From an uncultured Oscillibacter sp. (GTDB lineage: Bacteria > Bacillota > Clostridia > Oscillospirales > Oscillospiraceae): a stretch of DNA of 31,332 bases. The first letter of the stretch is position 1. Every line of letters starts with the position of its first letter. A program made the translations under genes and the position numbers. Where the stretch lies: contig URTS01000007.1 in the NCBI GenBank assembly GCA_900550685.1, positions 1 to 31,332 of the forward strand, read 5' to 3'. The notes under the pieces were generated by a model. The model was not told the DNA's origin. It saw only the letters and a list, made by a program, of their open reading frames with translations, and did no database searches. Positions 7,058 through 14,496 of the stretch are shown here, one piece after another.

Positions 7058-7078
7058 TAGCAAGGCGTGTAAAGGGAA

Positions 7079-7108
7079 ATCCCCGTCAGTCCGGAAACCG
7101 GCGGGGAT
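7079..7108 (-). terminator. Weak terminator-like hairpin after the GH13 gene
   Basis: On the minus strand ATCCCCG (7108-7102) pairs with CGGGGAT (7085-7079) around a loop with an inner CCGG/CCGG. The tail TTCCCTTT is an interrupted T-tract. The hairpin lies about 20 bases past the GH13 stop and its first base is the last base of parS site 2. Termination is probable but not strong. Confidence 0.5.
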
Positions 7109-7123
7109 GTTTCACGTGAAACA
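7108..7123. promoter_or_regulatory. parS: parS site 2 (perfect consensus)
   Basis: TGTTTCACGTGAAACA is an exact match to the consensus parS 16-mer. It is 66 bases from site 1, sits between the GH13 stop codon (7129) and the hairpin at 7079-7108, and abuts that hairpin. Two parS sites beside parAB are typical of an origin-proximal partition locus. Confidence 0.97.
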
Positions 7124-7128
7124 TGGAG

Positions 7129-9000
7129 TTATGATTCCAGCAGAAGCCCTTGATGGGGCAGAAGTGTCAAGGGGAGGACATTGTCAGCGGGGGAGAGGAC
7201 CGCGCCGGTAAGAAGGTTCCGTGGGGCGGCACCGGACCAGGGCAGCGTCAGGGACTGGGGGGTGTCAGCGGCGTTTATCACGGTAGTCAGCAGCTGGCCG
7301 TTCAGTTCCCGGGCAAAGGCCAGAATGGGGCCAGCGGTCCAGCACCAGTGAAGCTGCCCGGACTGCAAAGCGGGGCGGTCCTGTCGAAGGCGGGCCAACC
7401 GAGCAAACCAGGCTTTCAGTTCCGTGTCCTCCTGGCCCCAGGGGTAACCCGCCCGGTTGAAGGGGTCCTCCCAACCCTCCATACCGGCTTCGTCGCCGTA
7501 ATAAACGGTGGGAGCGCCGGGGAAGGTGAACAGCACCAGGGCCGCCAGCCGGAGCCGCGCCAGCCCCAGCTGCCGCTCCTCTGGGGAGAGACGGTAAGAT
7601 GCCCGTTCCTCCTTGCTGTCCGGCACATGGCTGGCACCCAATACGGTTAAAATCCGGGGGGTATCGTGGGTGCCGAGAAAATTCATCAGAGAAGAAAAGG
7701 CATTGGGGGGATAGTTTTCCCGGATGACCTCCAAAGTCTCCCGGAACTCATCGGCATCGCCCCCCAGCAGATAGGCGATGAGGGCATTCCGGAAGGGGTA
7801 GTTCATCACGCCGTGAAGCTCATGCCCCAGGAGATAGCGCCGCCGCTGGGAGTAAGCCACTTTGGTGGTGGCGTCCTCCCAGACCTCTCCCAGAAGAAGG
7901 CTGCCGGGGGCTGTTTCGTCCATGGCGGTGCGGATATCGGCGATGAAATCGTCCGGCAGTTCATCCGCTACATCCAGCCGCCAGCCGGAGGCTCCGGCCC
8001 GGAGCCAGTGGCGTACCACGGAATCCCGGTCCCGGATGATGAAATTCCGGTAGCCGGAATCGTTTTCCTGAACGGCAGGCAGGGTCTTAATGCCCCACCA
8101 GGCGTCGTAATCCGTGGGCCAGGGGTGGAAGCTGAACCAGCTGAAATAGGGGGAATCCTGGCTCTGGGCCGCGCCGGGGGCCGGATAGAAGCCGTCGGCG
8201 TTGAAGTAGCGGCTCTGGGAACCAGTGTGGTTGAACACGCCGTCCAAAATCACCCGGATGCCCCGGCTTTTAGCCTCCCGGCACAGCTGACGGAAATCCG
8301 CCTCCGTGCCCAGCATGGGGTCGATGGCCAGATAGTCGGCAGTGTTGTAGCGGTGGTTGGAGGCGGATTCAAAAATGGGGTTCAGATACAGGGTGGTGAC
8401 GCCGAAGGCGGCCAGATCGTCCAGCTTGGAGAGGATCCCTTGCAGGGAGCCGCCGAAGAAATCCCGGTTCCGCACCTCGCCCTGACTGTCAGGTTGCCAC
8501 TCCGGGATATCGGACCAATTTTCATGGACCCAGCGGTCACCAATCATCCCGGCAGGGTCCGGCAGTTCGGTCCGGCAGAAGCGGTCCGGGAAGATCTGAT
8601 AGGTGACGCCCCGGCCGAACCAGGATGGGGTGGGGGTTTCTTCATAGACCGTCAGCTGCCAGCTTTGGACGCTGCCATCGGTGTGCCAGCCGGACTTGTC
8701 GAAGAGAATGGTGCAGCCGTCAGGCCGGGACAGGCGAAACCAGTACCACACCAGTTCCGGCTCCGCCGGGGCAGGGAAGGTGCCGGAAAAGCGGTTCCGG
8801 TCGCCGTCTATGCCAGTGCAGGGAAGTTCAGTTTCAGTTTCCAAATTGGAAAATTCCCGCCGTGCCACCAAGACACAGCGGGACCAGCCCTCCGCGCGGA
8901 GGGGACGGACGGTATAGGACACGGCGGTGCCGCAGGGAACCGCGCCGTAAGGCTTTTTGCAGCATTCACTGCGGGGATCGAATACAAAGGGGTCGCGCAT
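7129..9000 (-). CDS. GH13 alpha-amylase family glycosidase, neopullulanase/cyclomaltodextrinase-like
   Basis: This gene encodes a predicted alpha-glucan hydrolase with no signal peptide, so it acts on internalised maltodextrins or on glycogen. An N-terminal beta domain (about 1-120) precedes the barrel, which opens with GVTYQIFPDRF (131-141). The four GH13 regions are present: DGVFNHTG (253-260), GWRLDVAD with nucleophile D343, LLGEVWED with acid/base E372, and FLGTHDTPR with H445-D446. A C-terminal beta domain closes the 623 residues. The N-terminal domain plus this length resemble cyclomaltodextrinase or neopullulanase subfamilies. I start at ATG 9000 because GGGAGG lies 7 bases upstream; an upstream TTG would include that site. 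It follows mrdA by 29 bases, an odd last member of a cell-shape operon. Confidence 0.93.
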   Translation of the reverse strand: MRDPFVFDPRSECCKKPYGAVPCGTAVSYTVRPLRAEGWSRCVLVARREFSNLETETELPCTGIDGDRNRFSGTFPAPAEPELVWYWFRLSRPDGCTILFDKSGWHTDGSVQSWQLTVYEETPTPSWFGRGVTYQIFPDRFCRTELPDPAGMIGDRWVHENWSDIPEWQPDSQGEVRNRDFFGGSLQGILSKLDDLAAFGVTTLYLNPIFESASNHRYNTADYLAIDPMLGTEADFRQLCREAKSRGIRVILDGVFNHTGSQSRYFNADGFYPAPGAAQSQDSPYFSWFSFHPWPTDYDAWWGIKTLPAVQENDSGYRNFIIRDRDSVVRHWLRAGASGWRLDVADELPDDFIADIRTAMDETAPGSLLLGEVWEDATTKVAYSQRRRYLLGHELHGVMNYPFRNALIAYLLGGDADEFRETLEVIRENYPPNAFSSLMNFLGTHDTPRILTVLGASHVPDSKEERASYRLSPEERQLGLARLRLAALVLFTFPGAPTVYYGDEAGMEGWEDPFNRAGYPWGQEDTELKAWFARLARLRQDRPALQSGQLHWCWTAGPILAFARELNGQLLTTVINAADTPQSLTLPWSGAAPRNLLTGAVLSPADNVLPLTLLPHQGLLLES

Positions 9001-9029
9001 AGGGAAACCTCCCAAATCAGGAATTGGAA

Positions 9030-11219
9030 TCAGGGGATCAGCTGGTTTTCGGGGACGATGGAGGCGGTATCCTCTCTGCTGAAATAGGCGTTGATAATGT
9101 CCACGGCGGTGGAGGCCAGAACCGCACCGGCGTCCGCCTTTTCCAGCACCAGGGCCACGGCGATCTCCGGATCGTCATAGGGGGCGAAAGCCACGAACAC
9201 ACCGTTTTTCATGGAGCCGCCGATCTGGGCGGTGCCAGTCTTGGCGCCTGCGGAGACCACGCAGTTCTGGAAGGGAACGGCCACGGAGCCGCCATTGGTG
9301 GTGTAGCCCAGCATACCCTTTTTCACGGCCTGGAGGGTGGAATCGCTGATGTTCATGGTGTTCAAAGGCTCCGTGCTGCCGGTGGCGATGATCTCGGAAT
9401 TGTCATAGGACTTTACGCTTTTCAGCAGGTGGGCGGGACAGTGCTTGCCGCCGGAGACCAGGGTGGCGATGTAGTTGGCCAACTGGAGGGGGGTGTATTC
9501 CTGGTTGGCCTGGCCGAAAGCCGCCCAGGGGGCCTGGTCCTGGCCATTCTCATTGACCGCCTGACTGCCGGTGTTCTCACCGATTTCGATGCCGGTAGGC
9601 TTGCCCAGGCCGAAAGCGGAGTAATACTCGTTCAGGGTGTCCAGCCCCATGCGGTAGCCCATCTCCATAAAATAGGTGTTGCAGGAGTTGGTGATGGCAG
9701 AGGTGACATTCATCCGGCCGTGGCCGCTGCGCTTCCAGCAATTTGTTTGGTTTTCCCAGGTGGCGCTGGGGTATTTCCAATAGCCGGGATCGAAAATAGT
9801 TTCCGTGGTGGTGGTAACGCCGGATTCCAGAGCCGCCACAGCCGTGGCTGGCTTCAGGGTAGAGCCGGGAGCATAGGGGGTAGAGGTGGCGCGGTTCTGA
9901 AAGGGCTTGGCTGGGTCAGCGGATAGTTCGGTAAAATCCTGTCCGTATGTGGAAAGGTCATAGGTGGGGCAGGAGGCCAGGGCAAGGATCTCCCCGGTGC
10001 CTACCTTGATAACGGCGGCAGCGGCGCCCCGACTGGTGAGGCCGTCCTTTTTGTTCAGCTGGTCCACCTTGGCGGCCAGGGTGTCCTCCACAGATTGCTG
10101 GAGGTCCAGGTCCAGGGTCAGCTCCACGGTGTAGCCGGAGCGGGGCTCTACCTTATAATATTCGCCGGTGATTTTGCCGTCGCTGTTGACGGAGGTGACC
10201 CGCTTGCCGTCGCTGCCCCGGAGGTACTCTTCAAAAGCGGCCTCCGCGCCGGAGATGCCGATGGTGTCGCTGCGCTTGTAGCCCTGCTCCTTCAACTCGT
10301 CAGTGTAGTCGGAAATGCTGCCCACCAGGCCCAGCACATGGGCGGCGTAGGTGGTCTCATAGGCCCGGGTAGAAGAACGGCTGACCTTGGCCCCCTGAAA
10401 CTCGCCGTCGCTGATGAGGGAGCAGAAGGCCACGTCCACATTTTCCGCCAGGGTGTAGGGGTTGTTGTTGACTCCCAGCTTCCGCAATTGCAGTTCGTAC
10501 CGGACCCCGGCGATGAGCCGGGCGTCCGTGTCGGTGCAGTCGGCATCGATTTTGAAGTCGTCTCGCAGCCAGTCCATGATCTGCTCCGGGGTAAAACCCA
10601 TTTGCACCAGCAGGGCGGAGGTCAGCTGGGCTGTGTCGAAATTGTCCAGGTCTGGCGCCTTGGGGGTGGAAGCATCATCCGTGTCGGCGGTGTTCTCGCC
10701 CTCCGCCTGGGCGGCGTCATCCGTTTTGGCTGGCTTCATCAGCTCTGGGTGAGATTTTACAAAATTTTCTATCATGTCCTGGGCGGGTTTCAAACTCCGC
10801 AGGAAGCCGAAGAAGTGGCCCTTCTGGGTGTTGGTGAGACCGTCCACCGTGAAGGTGAAGGGGGTGCTGTAGGAGAGGGGGAGATTGTCGTCCCACTCCA
10901 CATTTTGGTCCCGGCACAGCTGTACCAGCCGCAGAATGGCGTCATTCTGGTTTGTGCCGCTTTTCAGCAGGGAGGTGTCAAAGGTGAGGCTGTAGGCGTA
11001 CTGGTTGGAGACCAGGGTCTGGCCGGAGCGGTCGGTGATGATGCCCCGGGAGGCGGTCACGTTTTCCACCCGGGTGATGGTCTGGTTGGACAGGGCCAGG
11101 TAGTCCTCGTGGTGGACCACCTGAATATTAAAAAGCACCACCAGATAGACGCCCAGCGCGGCCAGGGCCAGCGCGGACATCACATGGAATCTGGTAAATT
11201 GGGTGGGCCTTTGATTCAT
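9030..11219 (-). CDS. mrdA: Penicillin-binding protein 2 (elongation transpeptidase)
   Basis: PBP2 is the class B transpeptidase of the rod/elongation complex, cross-linking peptidoglycan outside the membrane. One N-terminal membrane helix (about 13-33) is followed by the dimerisation/pedestal domain (about 50-350). The transpeptidase domain carries SxxK with active S453 (STLK), SxN at S512-C513-N514, and KTG at 660-662. An acidic, low-complexity insertion (about 164-190) sits in the pedestal region and is unusual. At 729 residues it is longer than E. coli PBP2. ATG at 11219 has AAGAGG 7 bases upstream, and the mreD stop is 12 bases before. FtsI/PBP2B is the alternative; the mreC-mreD context favours PBP2. 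Confidence 0.95.
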   Translation of the reverse strand: MNQRPTQFTRFHVMSALALAALGVYLVVLFNIQVVHHEDYLALSNQTITRVENVTASRGIITDRSGQTLVSNQYAYSLTFDTSLLKSGTNQNDAILRLVQLCRDQNVEWDDNLPLSYSTPFTFTVDGLTNTQKGHFFGFLRSLKPAQDMIENFVKSHPELMKPAKTDDAAQAEGENTADTDDASTPKAPDLDNFDTAQLTSALLVQMGFTPEQIMDWLRDDFKIDADCTDTDARLIAGVRYELQLRKLGVNNNPYTLAENVDVAFCSLISDGEFQGAKVSRSSTRAYETTYAAHVLGLVGSISDYTDELKEQGYKRSDTIGISGAEAAFEEYLRGSDGKRVTSVNSDGKITGEYYKVEPRSGYTVELTLDLDLQQSVEDTLAAKVDQLNKKDGLTSRGAAAAVIKVGTGEILALASCPTYDLSTYGQDFTELSADPAKPFQNRATSTPYAPGSTLKPATAVAALESGVTTTTETIFDPGYWKYPSATWENQTNCWKRSGHGRMNVTSAITNSCNTYFMEMGYRMGLDTLNEYYSAFGLGKPTGIEIGENTGSQAVNENGQDQAPWAAFGQANQEYTPLQLANYIATLVSGGKHCPAHLLKSVKSYDNSEIIATGSTEPLNTMNISDSTLQAVKKGMLGYTTNGGSVAVPFQNCVVSAGAKTGTAQIGGSMKNGVFVAFAPYDDPEIAVALVLEKADAGAVLASTAVDIINAYFSREDTASIVPENQLIP

Positions 11220-11231
11220 GGGATACCTCTT

Positions 11232-11744
11232 TTAATCGTCAATGTGGACACGAAGAAAGACCTTCCGGAACAGCCAGGTCATGGGCAGGCTCCACAGCAG
11301 GGAGGTGCACAGCTCCCGCAGCGTCACGGACATGCCCGCCGTCCAGGCGGCGTGGCCGGTGGCCCAGAGGACGATGCAGTGGAACACCCCGGTAAGGAGG
11401 TAGGCGGGCAGGGCCGCTGCCGCGGAGCAGAGATACCCGGCGGGGATCAGGCTCTGGGACAGCAGTCCGGCGGCCAGCCCCACCAGGGGGAAGATCAATG
11501 TGTAAAAGCAGGGGATGGGAGAGGGGAGCAGCAGATCGCAGAACACCCCGGCGGCCAGGGCGTACACCGTTCCGGCGGTGGGACCCTCAAAGGTGGCGGG
11601 GATGGCGGCGATCAGGGGATAGAGGAAGGGGATGACGCCCCAAAAGGTGAACCGCTGGAGCACGGCGGCCTGGACAACGGCCCAGACCAGCCCTGCCAGG
11701 GCATAGAGGATCCATTTGATAATGGTGTCGCTGCGGGCCAGCAT
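11232..11744 (-). CDS. mreD: Rod shape-determining protein MreD
   Basis: MreD is a small integral membrane protein of the elongasome, linking MreC and PBP2 to wall synthesis. The 170 residues are very hydrophobic with five or six predicted membrane helices (first about 8-28, last about 145-160) and a basic C-terminal tail. Sequence is weakly conserved in this family, so the call relies on hydrophobicity, length and the mreC-mreD-mrdA order. I start at ATG 11744 because AAGGAGG lies 6 bases upstream. An upstream start at 11762 would include that site. It follows mreC by 37 bases. Confidence 0.92.
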   Translation of the reverse strand: MLARSDTIIKWILYALAGLVWAVVQAAVLQRFTFWGVIPFLYPLIAAIPATFEGPTAGTVYALAAGVFCDLLLPSPIPCFYTLIFPLVGLAAGLLSQSLIPAGYLCSAAAALPAYLLTGVFHCIVLWATGHAAWTAGMSVTLRELCTSLLWSLPMTWLFRKVFLRVHIDD

Positions 11745-11781
11745 GGGGCCTCCTTTCTGCAAACTGTAAAAAGCGGGGAGA

Positions 11782-12624
11782 TCAGCTTACGATCTCAAAG
11801 GATTTGATGACACAGACCTCGGTCAGGCTGTCCAGGTCTGCCGCGGGGGTCAGCACTGCGTAGACGGAGGTGTCGGAATCGTCCGCCTGCAAACTGCTGA
11901 CGGAGCCGATGACCAGGTCCGGCGGCAGGTAGCCGCCCAGGCCGGAGGTTACCACCAGGTCGCCCTCCAGCAGCTGGGAGGAAGCGGGCAGGGAGTCCAG
12001 CCGCAGCTGGCCGTTTTCCATCAGGGCAAAGTCTCCGTTGGCAATGCCCAGGTCCTGGGTCCGGTAGACCCGGGCGCCCAGGGAGGTGTCGGTGTCCACC
12101 ACCGTCAGCACCGTGGACCAGTTGTAGCCCACCAGGCTGATGCGGCCCACCAGGCGGCCCTGGCCGTCAATGACGCAGTCGCCCACCTCCACGCCGTGGA
12201 CGGTGCCCTTGTCCAGGGTCAGGGAGGAAGTCCAGTTGGTGACGTTCCGCTCCATCACCGTGGCGGTCTCAAAGTCGGAGAGGTCCCGGCGCTGCTTCCG
12301 CAGGTCCAGCAGGTCCCGGAGGAAAACGTTTTCCTGGCTGTCGGCTTCGCCCTGGCGGACGGTGGCCTCCATCTCGGCGATCTGCTTTTTCAGGGCCTCG
12401 TTTTCCGCCTTGAGGGCAGTGACGTCCTCATAATAATTCTGCTTGTCGGCAAACCAGTCCGCCACCGAGGTATATACCGCCCGGAAGGGGCTGGTGACGG
12501 TGTTCACCAGGTTCACCAGAGGGGAGGCGTTGGTGCTGAAATAGGACAGCAACGCCAGCGCCACGGCGATGACTGCCCCGGCGAACAGGATCCATAGTCC
12601 GTTGTTTTTCAAAAAGTCCTTCAA
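11782..12624 (-). CDS. mreC: Rod shape-determining protein MreC
   Basis: MreC is the bitopic scaffold that activates PBP2 in lateral wall growth. It has an N-terminal membrane helix (about 11-31), a coiled coil (about 65-105), and two beta domains ending at residue 280. The conserved VTNWTSSLTLDKG and GDLVVTSGLGG stretches are present. The start is TTG at 12624, with AAGGAG 7 bases upstream. No ATG is better placed, so a rare-start codon probably lowers expression. There is no mreB before it; the upstream gene is maf, 38 bases away. This makes an mreCD-mrdA operon without mreB in this window. Confidence 0.95.
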   Translation of the reverse strand: MKDFLKNNGLWILFAGAVIAVALALLSYFSTNASPLVNLVNTVTSPFRAVYTSVADWFADKQNYYEDVTALKAENEALKKQIAEMEATVRQGEADSQENVFLRDLLDLRKQRRDLSDFETATVMERNVTNWTSSLTLDKGTVHGVEVGDCVIDGQGRLVGRISLVGYNWSTVLTVVDTDTSLGARVYRTQDLGIANGDFALMENGQLRLDSLPASSQLLEGDLVVTSGLGGYLPPDLVIGSVSSLQADDSDTSVYAVLTPAADLDSLTEVCVIKSFEIVS

Positions 12625-12662
12625 AGAAGTGCTCCTTTAGAAAAAAGTTGAAACGTAATCGA

Positions 12663-13238
12663 TTACAATAACTTCACGCCGAACTGGGCCAGCATCCGGC
12701 TCAGACGCAGCACCGGCAGGCCCATGACGTTGAAAAAGTCGCCTTCCAGCCGCTCCACCAGCAGGGCACCCTTGCCCTGCACGCCGTAGGCTCCGGCCTT
12801 GTCCATGGGTTCTCCGGTGGCGATGTAGGCCCGCAGCTCGGCTTCCGAAGCGGGACGGAAGAAAACGCCGGTTTCCTCGCTCTCCGTCAGGATGCGGTCC
12901 CCCTGCCGGACGGTGACGCCGGTGCACACCGTGTGGCGGCGGCCCTGAAGCTCTGTCAGCATCCGCAGGGCGTCGGCTTCGTCCCGAGGCTTGCCCAGGC
13001 GCTCGTCGTCCAGGAACACCATGGTGTCGGCGGTGATGACGATCTCCTCCGGAGTGCAGAGCCTGGCGGCGGCGTCCGCCTTTTCCCGGGAGATGTACTC
13101 CACCACTTGGGCGGGGGTGAGGCCGGCGGGGTAGTGCTCGTCGGTCTGGGGCACCCGGATGTCAAAGTCCGTGATGCCGATGCGGTTCAGCAATTCCTGC
13201 CGCCGGGGGGACCCGGAGGCCAAAACGATTTGAGACAT
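12663..13238 (-). CDS. maf: Maf-family nucleoside triphosphate pyrophosphatase
   Basis: Maf hydrolyses dTTP/UTP or modified NTPs to monophosphates, housecleaning the nucleotide pool; it also has been linked to septum inhibition in Bacillus. The phosphate-binding loop ASGSPRRQELL is at 6-16, the catalytic TADTMV follows near 69-74, and GKPRD and the GVQGKGA block come after. The final segment FFNVMGLPV is the family's C-terminal signature. Length is 191 residues, normal. I start at ATG 13238 because AAGGAGAATTG lies about 7 bases upstream. It sits between dut (11-base gap) and mreC, as in other Firmicutes where maf is linked to mreBCD. Confidence 0.95.
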   Translation of the reverse strand: MSQIVLASGSPRRQELLNRIGITDFDIRVPQTDEHYPAGLTPAQVVEYISREKADAAARLCTPEEIVITADTMVFLDDERLGKPRDEADALRMLTELQGRRHTVCTGVTVRQGDRILTESEETGVFFRPASEAELRAYIATGEPMDKAGAYGVQGKGALLVERLEGDFFNVMGLPVLRLSRMLAQFGVKLL

Positions 13239-13249
13239 GGCAATTCTCC

Positions 13250-13681
13250 TTATTTTCCCGTGGAGCCAAAGCCGCCCCGGTCCGGTCCGGTGAGGTGCTC
13301 CACCCGGGTAAAGACCAGGGGGGGCTGGTTTTTCATAATGCGGAACTGGCAGATCCGTGTGTTTTTGTCCACATGGACGTCCCGGGTGGCGTACATGGGC
13401 ACGTGCCACTGGTCGTTGTCTCCCCGGTAGGTGTAGTCCACCACGCCCATGGAGTTGGCCTGTAAAAGGCCGTAGTTCTTGAAGGTGGAGCTGCGGGGGA
13501 CCACATGGGCTTCGTATCCCTCCGGCAGCTCAATGGCTACCCCCAGGGGGATCAGCCGGAATTCCCCGGCCTTCATGTCCACGTCCTCGGCGGCATGGAG
13601 GTCGATCCAGTCGGATTTTCCGGCCACGTAGCACAGCTCGTCAATGCCGTCCACAAAATATTTTACCTTAATTTCTTCCAT
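13250..13681 (-). CDS. dut: Deoxyuridine 5'-triphosphate nucleotidohydrolase (dUTPase)
   Basis: dUTPase converts dUTP to dUMP, keeping uracil out of DNA and supplying dTMP synthesis. The five trimeric dUTPase motifs are visible: motif 1 around DLHAAEDV, motif 2 PRSS, motif 3 GVVDYTYRGDN, motif 4 RICQFRI and motif 5 RGGFGSTGK at the C-terminus. Length is 143 residues. Motif 3 has DYTYRG where most enzymes have DSDYRG, a mild variation also seen in clostridial forms. I start at ATG 13681, with TTGGAG 7 bases before it. It is the first gene of the dut-maf-mreC-mreD-mrdA-GH13 operon and has a TATAAT 44 bases upstream. Confidence 0.95.
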   Translation of the reverse strand: MEEIKVKYFVDGIDELCYVAGKSDWIDLHAAEDVDMKAGEFRLIPLGVAIELPEGYEAHVVPRSSTFKNYGLLQANSMGVVDYTYRGDNDQWHVPMYATRDVHVDKNTRICQFRIMKNQPPLVFTRVEHLTGPDRGGFGSTGK

Positions 13682-13780
13682 GTGAAACTCCAAAATTAAA
13701 AACAGATTGTATTATTATTTCTATATTATACAGATAGAACTGAAAAATTACTGAAAAATGGAAAGTTTTTGATTTGCACT
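13682..13780 (-). promoter_or_regulatory. AT-rich promoter region of the dut operon
   Basis: A perfect TATAAT lies at 13730-13725 on the minus strand, in a markedly AT-rich stretch. No good -35 box is found at 16-18 bases. The nearest candidates are the TTTCAG repeats, which are badly spaced, so an activator or an UP-type element may be needed. Confidence 0.55.
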
Positions 13781-13791
13781 TTGCCGGTGCG

Positions 13792-13867
13792 GGGGCAGGA
13801 TTTGCCCCACATGTTCGTTGCTGTCCGCAGGGGGACAGGTCCGGTCAGGATGCGGCGGACCGCCGCA
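13792..13867. repeat. Three tandem hairpins between the small membrane gene and dut
   Basis: Three inverted repeats follow one another. They are GGGGCA/TGCCCC (13792-13808), CTGTCC/GGACAG (13821-13838) and TGCGGCGG/CCGCCGCA (13851-13867, one-base centre). No T-tract follows on either strand. They may act as read-through barrier, RNA-stability elements or a small RNA; the function is unknown. Confidence 0.4.
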
Positions 13868-13887
13868 GCGGAAAGGGAAGGCACGAC

Positions 13888-14496
13888 TTATCCATCATAA
13901 TGCTTTTCGTAAGCATAGTACCACGTTCCGTCATTGGATGGAACAATGCCATTTTGTTCTGTCAGGGGCTGCCAGAAAGATTCCGGCGGGTCAGGATAGT
14001 CCGCGTCCTGCCAGATAAGAGCGTCACACATTCGATACTGCCCCTCGGCGTATGCCCGCCAGTGACCCTCCCGGTGGAATTTGGCTGAAACAGCGCCGTT
14101 TTCCACAACAGTACAGGAAAAGCTGGTGAAGCAGCCCCGGTGCAGAGACTGCCACGCTTTCTGGAAGGCTTCTGGCAGGGGCTGACGGTCATTGGGTGCA
14201 TACAAGTCCCATGCCGACAGACAGCCGACTAACCGGCCGGAAAAAGTCTGCTCGTCGCTGTAAACGCTGTCATACCAGGTGCCCTCCGGTGTGGCGGCCC
14301 AAAGCGGATCAGGGGCTGACAGGACGTCGTGGGGCTGGGCGGCCTCTGCCTTGACGGACTGAACAAAGTCCTCCATCTGCGACTGACGCCGGACCAGAAT
14401 GGCAACGGTGTTCCTTTCGGAGGGGGACTGCCAGATATATCCGGCCACCAGCAGTACCAGGGCCAAAAAAATCAACAGCTTTCGATGCTTCTTCAT
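13888..14496 (-). CDS. Small membrane-anchored protein of unknown function
   Basis: I do not recognise a family. The 202-residue protein starts MKKHRKLLIFLALVLLVAG, a positively charged segment followed by a hydrophobic helix (about 7-22). It is a signal anchor or signal peptide with no lipobox Cys. The remainder is hydrophilic and rich in Trp, Tyr and Asp/Pro (for example WYDSVYSDEQTFSGRL and WYYAYEKHYDG), suggesting an extracytoplasmic beta-rich domain. Its ATG overlaps the TGA of the U32 gene by one base (14496). Base composition (about 50% GC in sampled lines) is lower than in its neighbours, hinting at a faster-evolving or acquired gene. No catalytic motif is visible. Confidence 0.75.
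   Translation of the reverse strand: MKKHRKLLIFLALVLLVAGYIWQSPSERNTVAILVRRQSQMEDFVQSVKAEAAQPHDVLSAPDPLWAATPEGTWYDSVYSDEQTFSGRLVGCLSAWDLYAPNDRQPLPEAFQKAWQSLHRGCFTSFSCTVVENGAVSAKFHREGHWRAYAEGQYRMCDALIWQDADYPDPPESFWQPLTEQNGIVPSNDGTWYYAYEKHYDG

Noticed and set aside
12655..12666. 12-base palindrome GTAATCGATTAC at the maf stop
   Set aside because: About seven perfect 12-base palindromes are expected by chance in a window of this length; it has no promoter context.
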